Assembly (NCBI RefSeq): GCF_018596315.1 | Contig: NZ_JAHEAG010000018.1 | Location: forward strand, 94,554 to 158,553 | Direction of reading: 5' to 3' | DNA length: 64,000 nt | DNA from: Bradyrhizobium sp. SRL28 | Lineage (GTDB): Bacteria; Pseudomonadota; Alphaproteobacteria; Rhizobiales; Xanthobacteraceae | Shown: one piece after another, positions 25,738-32,895 of the stretch | Layout of the letters: each line of letters opens with the position of its first letter | Numbering within the stretch: position 1 is the first letter of the stretch | Made by a program: the position numbers and the translations under genes | Notes under the pieces: model-generated | Database searches by the model: none | The model's input: the letters and a program-made list of their open reading frames with translations, nothing else | Told to the model about the DNA's origin: nothing

Positions 25738-25765
25738 TTGACATTTGCCTATATAGCAATACGAT
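25738..25765 (+). promoter_or_regulatory. Sigma70-like promoter of the XRE-cupin operon
   Basis: TTGACA (25738-25743) and TACGAT (25760-25765) are separated by 16 bases. The -35 box is perfect and the -10 box matches four of six. The first operator dyad lies exactly between the boxes, so bound regulator would block polymerase. Confidence 0.6.
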
Positions 25766-25781
25766 TTGCTTTATAAGCAAA
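25744..25781. promoter_or_regulatory. Twin 17-bp dyads, candidate XRE-cupin operators
   Basis: TTTGCCTATATAGCAAT (25744-25760) and TTTGCTTTATAAGCAAA (25765-25781) share the pattern TTTGCYTWTAWAGCAAW. Their centres are 21 bp apart, two helical turns, so dimers would sit on the same face of the DNA. The second dyad is a perfect 7+3+7 inverted repeat. The ribosome site follows directly. The placement predicts autorepression by the XRE protein encoded next. Confidence 0.7.
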
Positions 25782-25792
25782 AGGAGAGCAGG

Positions 25793-26476
25793 GTGGTTTC
25801 GGCAGAAGCTGATCGGCGCGCCCGCGAGGCGGCGCGCCTTGCCGCAATTGGAGCCGTCATTCGCAGGGCCCGTTCGGCGCGCGGTTTGACGCTCGATGAA
25901 CTTGCCGGAATGGTCGGCCTGTCCCTGACATTTCTCTCGCGGATCGAGCGCGGACTCATCGCGTGTTCGATCGGTAATCTCCTGGAAATTGCCGGCGTCC
26001 TTCAACTGCCGCCGGCCGAATTGTTTGCCGACATCGAAGGAGAGGACCGAACGCGCGCGTATCGCGTGGTGCGGTCAATCGATGCCGTTCCATCGAAGGG
26101 CGCCGACGCAGATTATGCCTGGCGCAAGCTCGCTTCGGGCATCGGCGAGCAACGGCTGGAAACTTTTCTGCTCGAACTGTCGGCAAAACCGCGCAAGCCG
26201 ACGCTGGTCGCGCATCCCGGCGAAGAAATGTGCTTTGTCCTCGAAGGCAGCGTCGAATTTCAGGTGGGCGACGAAACCATCGTGCTGGAGCGCGGGGATT
26301 CGATTCATTTGCGCTCAGACGTACCGCATATGGCATGGGCGCGCGGGTCCGGCAGTGCGCGCCTGCTCATGGTGACATCAATCGAAAATCAGTCGGCCAT
26401 CGCGGTTGAGTGGTGGAGCAATATTGCGGGCAGGAAAAGCGAACGAGAGAGCACGGCAAAAGGGAGAGCAAAATGA
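25793..26476 (+). CDS. XRE-family regulator with C-terminal cupin domain
   Basis: 227 aa from a GTG at 25793 with AAGGAG six bases upstream. The helix-turn-helix lies at about 17-72 (IRRARSARGLTLDELAGMVGLSLT...), with SRIERG as the usual XRE loop. A cupin_2 barrel follows at about 130-205 (HPGEEMCFVLEGSVEFQVGDE; SIHLRSDVPHMAW). These two-domain proteins usually sense a small metabolite or metal in the cupin and repress their own operon. The stop overlaps the start of the next gene (ATGA), so the two are coupled. Twin dyads in the promoter are the likely binding sites. The ligand is unknown. Confidence 0.9.
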   Translation: MVSAEADRRAREAARLAAIGAVIRRARSARGLTLDELAGMVGLSLTFLSRIERGLIACSIGNLLEIAGVLQLPPAELFADIEGEDRTRAYRVVRSIDAVPSKGADADYAWRKLASGIGEQRLETFLLELSAKPRKPTLVAHPGEEMCFVLEGSVEFQVGDETIVLERGDSIHLRSDVPHMAWARGSGSARLLMVTSIENQSAIAVEWWSNIAGRKSERESTAKGRAK

Positions 26477-26970
26477 GTGCTGTCAGCAGCAAGGAGATTC
26501 CCGATACGGCGGCCGCAAATGCGGAATTGACGACCGCGCGCGAAGCGTCGCGAAAGGACCACAAGCCTTACGAGGCGCGCCATTTCGAGGAAGTCGATTG
26601 GGAGACAATCCGGTGGCCGGGCGAGACAGGCAAAATGCTTTTTCATCCGCGGCCGGAACGTCCGACCGAACCGAACGCGGGAATTCTGCGGCTTGAGCCC
26701 GGCGCCTATCACCCCGAGCACTATCATGGCTTCGCGCAGGTCTGGCATATCCTGAAAGGCGAGTTTTCAATCGACGGAACGCTGCATGGTCCGGGAACGG
26801 TGCTTTTCCATCCCGACCCGCACTTCGAGGGCGAATTCCGCACCGAAACGGGCGGGGAGATATTCATCGTCCAATATCCTGGTCCGACGACCGGCGAGCG
26901 GCCGATCTATGGCGGCCGGTTCAACATGGCGGAACGCAAGGCGGTTGCGAGCGAACGCGTCGATCTCTGA
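26473..26970 (+). CDS. Small cupin-fold protein coupled to the XRE-cupin regulator
   Basis: 165 aa from the ATG at 26473 with GGGAG upstream. The start overlaps the regulator stop by four bases. The cupin core has histidines in PGAYHPEHYHGFAQVWHILKG-type sequence, with a second His cluster in FHPDPHFEGEF, consistent with a metal-binding dioxygenase-like or sensor cupin. It has no signal peptide. The N-terminal 35 residues are polar and probably flexible. With the XRE-cupin it makes a two-gene unit, so enzyme and sensor may share a ligand. The reaction is unknown. Confidence 0.8.
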   Translation: MSAVSSKEIPDTAAANAELTTAREASRKDHKPYEARHFEEVDWETIRWPGETGKMLFHPRPERPTEPNAGILRLEPGAYHPEHYHGFAQVWHILKGEFSIDGTLHGPGTVLFHPDPHFEGEFRTETGGEIFIVQYPGPTTGERPIYGGRFNMAERKAVASERVDL

Positions 26971-27005
26971 ACCGGCGGATCACCTGATCTCAGGGAAGAA
27001 GCCAA

Positions 27006-29174
27006 TTATCGCATAGGCTGGCTGGAAGCCGATGTCTTCTTCCAGTCGGCAAGCCAGTCTCTGAACCTTCCGCTGTTGCGCTCGCCGCCATGCCAGGCCG
27101 AGTGCACGGTGCCGTCGTCGGCGACCATGATGACGGCATCGAGCCCCTTGGAGCGGCGTAGCGTATCGATCGCCTGTTGCGGCGTCTGCGCGATCGGTCC
27201 CGCGACATTGAAGGACGTGTTGACGGACAGCTCGACGCCGATATGGCGGCCGAGCGCCTTGAGATAGGCATAGGTGAGGGGATCGTCTTCGGCACGCACG
27301 ATCTGGATGCGGCCGGTGCCGTCGGCGTGAATGACGGCTGGAATTTTTTCGTGGGCATGCGGCTTCGAATGCGCCGTCAGCACCATGTAATTGTAGGCGT
27401 TGTAGTCGGCATCCGAGGCGCCCGGCAGCAGTTCGAAATATTCCTGTGCTGCTTCCAGCGTCGCCATCGGCGCCAGCGGGCGGATGGCCTCGCGGTATTT
27501 GACGCGCTCGTTGAGCCGCTCGCGCGCCTCCGCATCGCAGGGATTGGCGAGGATCGAGCGGTGGCCGAGCGCGCGCGGACCGGTCTCGGCCGCGCCCTGA
27601 TAGAGTGCGATCACGCCGCTTTGCGCGACCATGAACGCCATTAGATCGGCGATGGCGTCGCGGCCCTCAGCCGTCGAGATATCGCCGATGCGTTGCGAGG
27701 CGATGTCGTCGGCTTCGAGTGCGCTGACGACGTCTTGCGGCGTCGGCGGCGTGCCGCAATAGAAGGCGTGCGTCATCGGCGCGCCGCGCGGGGCGCCCGC
27801 GAGATGCGCGAACAGCCAGGCGGCGCCGATGGTGACGCCGGGATCGCCGGGGACCGGCGGTACCCACAGATTCAGGTGCGAGTTGCGCTGCTGGGCTTTG
27901 GCGAACCAAGCTTCATCGAAATGTTCGAGCAATCGCATATTGCCGACTGCGTTCAACGCCACGCCGCCGGTCAGCACCAGCCGGTTTGCACCTGACACGC
28001 GCAACAGATGATCGACGACATGGATCATCGCGTCCTCGAACACCAGTTGGGTCGCGGCCGCCTTGTCGAGGCGATCCTTGGTGTCGGGGCGGTGGTGGAT
28101 GTCCTCGACACGCAGCACCGCATCCGGATTCCAGAGCTGGTCGGGTTTGAGCGGTTCGCCGAGGATCTCGGTGAGCGCTTGCTTGTAGGGATGATCGAAG
28201 GGGTCGCAATACCAGTTGGCCATTGCGCGGTTGAGCCGGACTTCGCCGTCTGCACCGAAATGCAGAACGTCTCGCAACCGCGCATAATAGGGATTGCTGG
28301 CACGGTCCATGTCGCCCCACGCGGCGGCGCCCATATACCGGCCCTCGCTGGAAAGCCAGGTCCAGCCGCCCTGCGTCGAGGAAAGGACGCTGTAGAACGC
28401 GCCGAGTGAATCGAACATGCTGTCGTTGCAGTAGAGCCGGCGCATCGCGCCGTTGTCGACCACGTAGAGCGAGATCGATCCCTGATCGCCGGTGCCGTCG
28501 AGCACCGCAATCGCCGTCGGCGCGCCATCATCGGCAAATGGCGAGGCGGCATAGGAAAACCAGGCATGGTTGTCGTGATGCGGCAGGCAGATCAGCGGCA
28601 CGCGGTCGGCAAGACCGAGCTGGCGGGCGAGGATCTTTGGCGTCCGCGTCATCTGGTCGAGGCGGCGGCCGTCGAAGCCGGCGGCCTCGGTGGTGCGCAC
28701 CAGCTTAAAACTCTGCGGCAGTTCCTCGATCACCGAGCGCGCCAGCGTGCCGGCGAGCGTTGGATAATCCCAGCTCGTGAGCCAGGCATCGATATCGCCG
28801 ATATCGCGGCCCATCTTTCGCAGCGTCGCCACAACCGCGTCGACCGACAGTTTTGGATACTCGGTGGTGTGCTTGTTGCCCGAGAAGCGCTCTTCCTCGT
28901 TGTTGACGATCAGCCGCGGCCCGTCCGCTTGCGTCACCTCGACCAGTGCCAGGCCTGAATTATGCGTGCCGGGTGCGCCGAGGCCCGCGACATAGACCGT
29001 TTCGCCTCGCGCAAGCTTGTCGCGTACATGCGCGATCCGCGCATCGGCGAATTCCGAGCCGAGCTGGTGAAATCCCGCAACTCCCATGGTTTTCGCCGCC
29101 AGCCAGCGCGCGAAGCGGAATCCGATGCCAGCGAGCCTGGGATGCCGCGGACCAATTCGTATGTTCGGTTTCAA
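27006..29174 (-). CDS. NodU/CmcH-type carbamoyltransferase
   Basis: 722 aa if it begins at the TTG at 29174 (KPNIRIGPRHP), which has an AGAGG just upstream. Longer versions run into the remnant of another gene, and a shorter one at MGVAGFHQLG is possible. The N-terminal Kae1-like domain shows GAPGTHNSGLALVE, the metal site HHDNHAWFSYAASPF, and GTGDQGSISLY. GGVALNAVGNMRLL follows, and the C-terminal domain has GAAETGPRALGHRSILANP and NTSFNVAGPIA. The family moves a carbamoyl group from carbamoyl phosphate to a hydroxyl through carbamoyl-adenylate. The acceptor is unknown. No nodulation genes lie nearby, so a Nod-factor role is not indicated. About 40 residues precede the usual family start. 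Confidence 0.88.
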   Translation of the reverse strand: MKPNIRIGPRHPRLAGIGFRFARWLAAKTMGVAGFHQLGSEFADARIAHVRDKLARGETVYVAGLGAPGTHNSGLALVEVTQADGPRLIVNNEEERFSGNKHTTEYPKLSVDAVVATLRKMGRDIGDIDAWLTSWDYPTLAGTLARSVIEELPQSFKLVRTTEAAGFDGRRLDQMTRTPKILARQLGLADRVPLICLPHHDNHAWFSYAASPFADDGAPTAIAVLDGTGDQGSISLYVVDNGAMRRLYCNDSMFDSLGAFYSVLSSTQGGWTWLSSEGRYMGAAAWGDMDRASNPYYARLRDVLHFGADGEVRLNRAMANWYCDPFDHPYKQALTEILGEPLKPDQLWNPDAVLRVEDIHHRPDTKDRLDKAAATQLVFEDAMIHVVDHLLRVSGANRLVLTGGVALNAVGNMRLLEHFDEAWFAKAQQRNSHLNLWVPPVPGDPGVTIGAAWLFAHLAGAPRGAPMTHAFYCGTPPTPQDVVSALEADDIASQRIGDISTAEGRDAIADLMAFMVAQSGVIALYQGAAETGPRALGHRSILANPCDAEARERLNERVKYREAIRPLAPMATLEAAQEYFELLPGASDADYNAYNYMVLTAHSKPHAHEKIPAVIHADGTGRIQIVRAEDDPLTYAYLKALGRHIGVELSVNTSFNVAGPIAQTPQQAIDTLRRSKGLDAVIMVADDGTVHSAWHGGERNSGRFRDWLADWKKTSASSQPMR

Positions 29175-29364
29175 CCTGTCCAACCTCTGGGCCTTGCACG
29201 CATGGTAATGAAGCGAACCTGCATCAATCACAATTGGCGCCGGGCAACAATGCCGTTTCGTCATACGGAATAAGCGCATGCTTGCAAGCGTTGATGCGAC
29301 TTGCGAAACTTGGCTGCAACAAGACTGAAAAAAATGGAAGAAAACGATGCCGGTTTGTCGCCCT

Positions 29365-29545
29365 GACAGTGTTCGTCGTCGCCGCAACGGTCGCGACCGC
29401 GGTTCAGGTGCTGAAGCAGTGCGGCGACAACCTCACGCGCGAGAACGTGATGAAGCAGGCCTGGAGCCTGAAGGATTTCACCAGCGAGGTGCTGCTGCCC
29501 GGTATCAAGATCAACACGGTCGCCAACGACTTCTTCCCGGGCGCC
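29365..29545 (+). pseudogene. Remnant of an ABC branched-chain amino-acid-type substrate-binding protein gene
   Basis: One frame encodes AVQVLKQCGDNLTRENVMKQ, then SLKDF and LLPGIKINT. This is the conserved C-terminal helix-strand region of Bradyrhizobium LivJ-like periplasmic binding proteins. Only about 60 of the usual 390 or so residues remain. Similarity stops just before the final strand, and no start or transporter genes are present. It lies between the carbamoyltransferase start and a partial copy of the M23 gene end, so the site has been rearranged. Confidence 0.7.
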
Positions 29546-29632
29546 GCTGATGGCGATCTCTGCATTGCATTGCCGCGCCTGTGCGGAAGGCGCGGCGTAT
29601 CCGTCTTTAGGGCTTAGGTGATGGGCTCTTGC

Positions 29633-29699
29633 CCCGAGCTGAGTCTGACGTCCGCGCGCAAAACTTCTGCGGATCGACGGCATCGCCGTCGATCCGTGT
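29633..29699. repeat. Partial copy of the 3' end of the M23 peptidase gene
   Basis: These 67 bp match 30443-30510, the last codons and stop of the M23 peptidase gene, at nearly every position and with a one-base deletion in the run of A. The matching blocks include CTTCTGCGG and CGACGGCATCGCCGTCGATC. The SRPBCC gene lies between copy and original. The copy is in the same orientation and is not expressed as protein. Confidence 0.88.
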
Positions 29700-29758
29700 C
29701 GGTGGGGTGGGGGCATTAGAGGTTAAGGCACCAAGCGTGGTGCTCTGCTCGACCGTCA

Positions 29759-30208
29759 CTATCCCGGAATATCCGGCTCCACGAGTGACGCGAGCTGGGC
29801 GAGCGACTGTTGCCAGCCGAGATAGCAGGCTTCGACCGGAATCACCGTCGGCAAGTTTGTCTGTTCGATGTTGATTTCGGTTCCGACCAAAACCGCTTTC
29901 AGGGTCACGGTGACCTCAATTACGCCAGGCAAATTGGGATCGTCGAAACGATCGGTGTAGCGGATACGCTCGTTGGGCACGATCTCCAGATATTCTCCGC
30001 CGAACGAATGGCCCGCGTTCGTGGTGAAATTCGTGAACGACATCCTGAATGTGCCGCCAACCTTCGGTTCAAAATGGTGGACTTTGCAGGTGAAGCCGTA
30101 GGGCGGCAGCCACTTGGCCATGGCGTCCGCATCGAGGAAGGCGCGAAAAACCTTCTCCGGCTTGGTGGCGAGAACACGATGCAAACGAACGGTATTGCCT
30201 TGGGACAT
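29759..30208 (-). CDS. SRPBCC/AHSA1-like (START superfamily) protein
   Basis: 149 aa. The family layout is clear: an N-terminal strand with LATKPEKVFRAFLDADAMAKWLPP, then VGGTFRMSF, GGEYLEIVPNERIRYTDRF and VTVTLKAVLVGTEINIEQTNLP, and the C-terminal helix CYLGWQQSLAQLASLVE. These proteins form a hydrophobic pocket for a lipid-like or aromatic ligand. The AHSA1 branch is often of unknown use in bacteria. It is a single cytoplasmic gene set between the copied fragment and the M23 gene. The ligand is unknown. Confidence 0.88.
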   Translation of the reverse strand: MSQGNTVRLHRVLATKPEKVFRAFLDADAMAKWLPPYGFTCKVHHFEPKVGGTFRMSFTNFTTNAGHSFGGEYLEIVPNERIRYTDRFDDPNLPGVIEVTVTLKAVLVGTEINIEQTNLPTVIPVEACYLGWQQSLAQLASLVEPDIPG

Positions 30209-30438
30209 GACGTTATTTTCTCCATTACTGAGCGGAGTGTATCGCGGGATTTACTTGGGTTAGCTCAGTCTCTGCCACAAGGACGCCTGGCCTCCCTGCG
30301 AGCCGACACGGAGCCAAAAAAAATTCACCGACGCGGGCGCGCGCCGGTTCCATTTTATGTGACGGTGGAACGGCGAGGGTAGGGAGAGTATTTCGCGCGC
30401 GATCGACAAGCGAGCAAGCCAGTTCCGACGGCGCGATG

Positions 30439-31800
30439 CTAGCCCGAGCTCAGCCTCACGCCCGCGCGCAAAAACTTCTGCGGGTCGACGGCATCGCCGT
30501 CGATCCGTGTTTCGTAGTGCAGGTGTGGGCCGGTGGAGCGGCCGGTGGAGCCGACGGCGCCGATCACCTGCCCGATCTTGACGACGTCGCCGACCCTGAC
30601 GTGAATTTCAGAGAGATGGCCGTAGCGGGTCGACAACCCGTTGCCGTGGTCGATCTCCACCATGCGGCCATAGCCGCCCATCCATCCCGATGACAACACC
30701 TTGCCGTTCGCGGTGGCGCGGACGGGGTCGCCGGTGGCGGCGCGGAAGTCCAGGCCGGTATGCATGGCGGGGCGGCCGAGGAAGGGATCGCTGCGGACAC
30801 CGAAGCCCGAAGTGAATTCGACCTCGCCGACAACGGGTTTGCGATAGGGCACCAGCGCCAAGGTCGCATTGAGACGCTGCATCTGGGCGCGGGTGAGGTT
30901 GATCCGGTAGAGCTGGCGCTCGAACGCGCCGGCATCGGCCGAAAGCTTCACCGGCACGAACGGGCCGCCGATGGCCGAGCGGGGCGTCGCCGCTTCGAGC
31001 TGCGCCATGTCGAGGCCGAGATCGGTGAACACGCCGCGCATCCGGCGGAGGCGCGATTCCATGCCGTCCTCGACCGAGCTCAAGGCTGCAATCTGCCGCC
31101 GCTCGACCGAATCGAGCGAGGTCTGCAGGCGGACCAGAACGTTGTCGACGCCTTGAACCTTGGCAAACTGATTTGGCTGCGGCTTGACGACGACGGGCGC
31201 GCGCGATTCCAGCCGCGCTTCGCGATCCGGCGGCGCCACGAAGATCACGGTGTCGCTGATCGGGGAGGGTTTTGGCGTGCCGGAAGCCGGCGTCTCCACG
31301 GCCGCGCCGCGAGCCGGAGGCCTGATCGAACCGGTGGCCGCGCTATCCGGGATCGCGCCAAGCGCAGTGGCGCGCGATTCGAGTGCGGTCTGGCGGCGCA
31401 TGATTTGGTCGAGCTTCTGGTCAAACTGTTCCTGATCGAGCAACTGGCGGCTGGTGGTGCGGTCGACTTTGGCGCGCAGCTCCGCGATGCGGTCTTCATA
31501 GGCGTATTGCATCTCGGCCTGACGGGCGATTAGCCGGGTCAGGACGTCGTCGCGAAACGCGAAATAGGTAGCAGTCGCCGCCGACCACATGCCGAGCAAC
31601 ACGATCGTGCCGACAACGATCCAGAACACGACAGGGCCGAGCCGGACCTGCTTGCCGGCATGCACGATGGTGTAGCCGTCGCCGTCTATCGCCGCTGCCT
31701 TTGCCGCATGCGAGGCGGGGCGGCGGGGCGGTGTCCGGCCATGATCGTGGGGATGGTGGTGATCGGAATAATGATGACCGGAACGGTACGACATCGGCAC
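30439..31800 (-). CDS. M23 (LytM) family metallopeptidase, membrane anchored
   Basis: 453 aa. A His/Asp-rich cytoplasmic N-terminus (YRSGHHYSDHHHPHDHG) leads to one membrane helix (about 57-80) and a coiled coil (about 90-145, with RQTALESRA-type heptads). A Pro-rich linker and a second helical segment follow. The LytM domain has zinc ligands in MHTGLDFRA and HLHYE, plus GYGRMVEIDHGNGLSTRYGHL. Such proteins cut peptide cross-links in peptidoglycan or activate amidases; all zinc ligands are present, so it is probably active. Its last 23 codons are duplicated about 0.8 kb downstream. It lies beside a peroxiredoxin and a YhdP-like gene. Confidence 0.93.
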   Translation of the reverse strand: MPMSYRSGHHYSDHHHPHDHGRTPPRRPASHAAKAAAIDGDGYTIVHAGKQVRLGPVVFWIVVGTIVLLGMWSAATATYFAFRDDVLTRLIARQAEMQYAYEDRIAELRAKVDRTTSRQLLDQEQFDQKLDQIMRRQTALESRATALGAIPDSAATGSIRPPARGAAVETPASGTPKPSPISDTVIFVAPPDREARLESRAPVVVKPQPNQFAKVQGVDNVLVRLQTSLDSVERRQIAALSSVEDGMESRLRRMRGVFTDLGLDMAQLEAATPRSAIGGPFVPVKLSADAGAFERQLYRINLTRAQMQRLNATLALVPYRKPVVGEVEFTSGFGVRSDPFLGRPAMHTGLDFRAATGDPVRATANGKVLSSGWMGGYGRMVEIDHGNGLSTRYGHLSEIHVRVGDVVKIGQVIGAVGSTGRSTGPHLHYETRIDGDAVDPQKFLRAGVRLSSG

Positions 31801-31905
31801 TCCCGCGCCGGTCGGAGAGGAGTTCCGTACGGCTCAATTTGCGTGCCGATTTGACCCTTTCATGGTTAATTTTTGGAAAATGGAGCCTCCAAATCGCCTG
31901 CCAGG

Positions 31906-32655
31906 TCATATGGCGCGGGCCGCGGCCAGCACCTCGTCGGCATGGCCGTCGACCCGCACATTGCGCCAGATTTTGGCGATCCGCCCATCGGCGCCGATCA
32001 GAACCGTCGTCCGAATGATTCCCATGAAGTTCCTGCCGTACATCGATTTTTCGCCCCAGGCGCCATAGGCCTCCAGCATCTCATGTTGCTCATCCGAGAT
32101 CAGAGGAACCGAAAGCTGATGCTTGCTGCGGAAGGATTCCTGGGCTTTTACGGTGTCTGCCGAGATGCCCAATACGGCGGCCCCCTCGTCGGCAAACGCG
32201 TCATTGAGCCGCGTGAAGTCGATTGCCTCCCGGGTGCAGCCCGGCGTGTCGGCTCTCGGATAGAAAAACAGCACCAGTTTCTTGCCCGCATAGTCGGCCA
32301 GCGAGATGGTACCGCCGCCATCGCGCGGCAAGCTGAAGCCGGGGGCGATCACTCCCTCGACCAGTGCGGTTCCGGCCGGCGCCTTGGGCGGAGCCGATAG
32401 ATTGGATTTTATTAACTGTTTCGATGTCGGCTTATGCGACGCTTTGGCTGACGGGGTTTTGGCCGTCCTGGCGGCGGGTTTGACTGCCTTGCTGGCTACC
32501 TTGGCGGCAGGCTTTTTCGCCGGTGTGGTCGCACCGCGGCTGGCGGTCTTGCTGGCTGGTTTGCTGGCGGTCTTGGCCGCGGATGGTTTTCGGGCGGACG
32601 TCTTGGGGCTTTTGGGGGATGGCTTGGAGGATTTCGTGCGCGTTTTCTTGGACAT
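31906..32655 (-). CDS. bcp: Bcp/PrxQ-type peroxiredoxin with a histone-H1-like N-terminal tail
   Basis: 249 aa from the ATG at 32655, with AAGGAAGG just upstream. Residues 1-83 are Lys/Ala/Pro/Ser repeats (KPASKTASRG, AKKPAAKVASK), like histone H1 tails. The AhpC/TSA domain begins near 95 (VEGVIAPGFSLP). Peroxidatic Cys140 lies in PRADTPGCTREAIDF, and the arginine partner follows in RTTVLIGADGRI. The usual resolving cysteine five residues after the first is replaced by isoleucine, so a one-cysteine mechanism or an external thiol is likely. The gene is divergent from the YhdP-like gene. The tail may bind nucleic acid or anionic surfaces. Confidence 0.93.
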   Translation of the reverse strand: MSKKTRTKSSKPSPKSPKTSARKPSAAKTASKPASKTASRGATTPAKKPAAKVASKAVKPAARTAKTPSAKASHKPTSKQLIKSNLSAPPKAPAGTALVEGVIAPGFSLPRDGGGTISLADYAGKKLVLFFYPRADTPGCTREAIDFTRLNDAFADEGAAVLGISADTVKAQESFRSKHQLSVPLISDEQHEMLEAYGAWGEKSMYGRNFMGIIRTTVLIGADGRIAKIWRNVRVDGHADEVLAAARAI

Positions 32656-32895
32656 ACGCCTTCCTTTCGTCGCTTTCCGCAGTTCAACCATTAGGGTATT
32701 GCGGGTCTTGCCTTTGACCGTCGGATTCGCTCCGGCTGATGGGCAGGTTTTATGACCCCGGAGTATGGTTACAAGGAATTCGACGCTACACCCGTCCGCT
32801 CGTCGATGGGTCCGCCCAATCAACCCTTGGGTCCGACCACGAGTAACAGTATTAATCGAGGATTGGCAGCGATGCCGGCACAGGAGCGCTCGATA

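Noticed and set aside
27006..29174. Nodulation locus suggested by the NodU-like protein
   Set aside because: No nodA, nodB, nodC or nod-box sequence is present, and the neighbours are unrelated.
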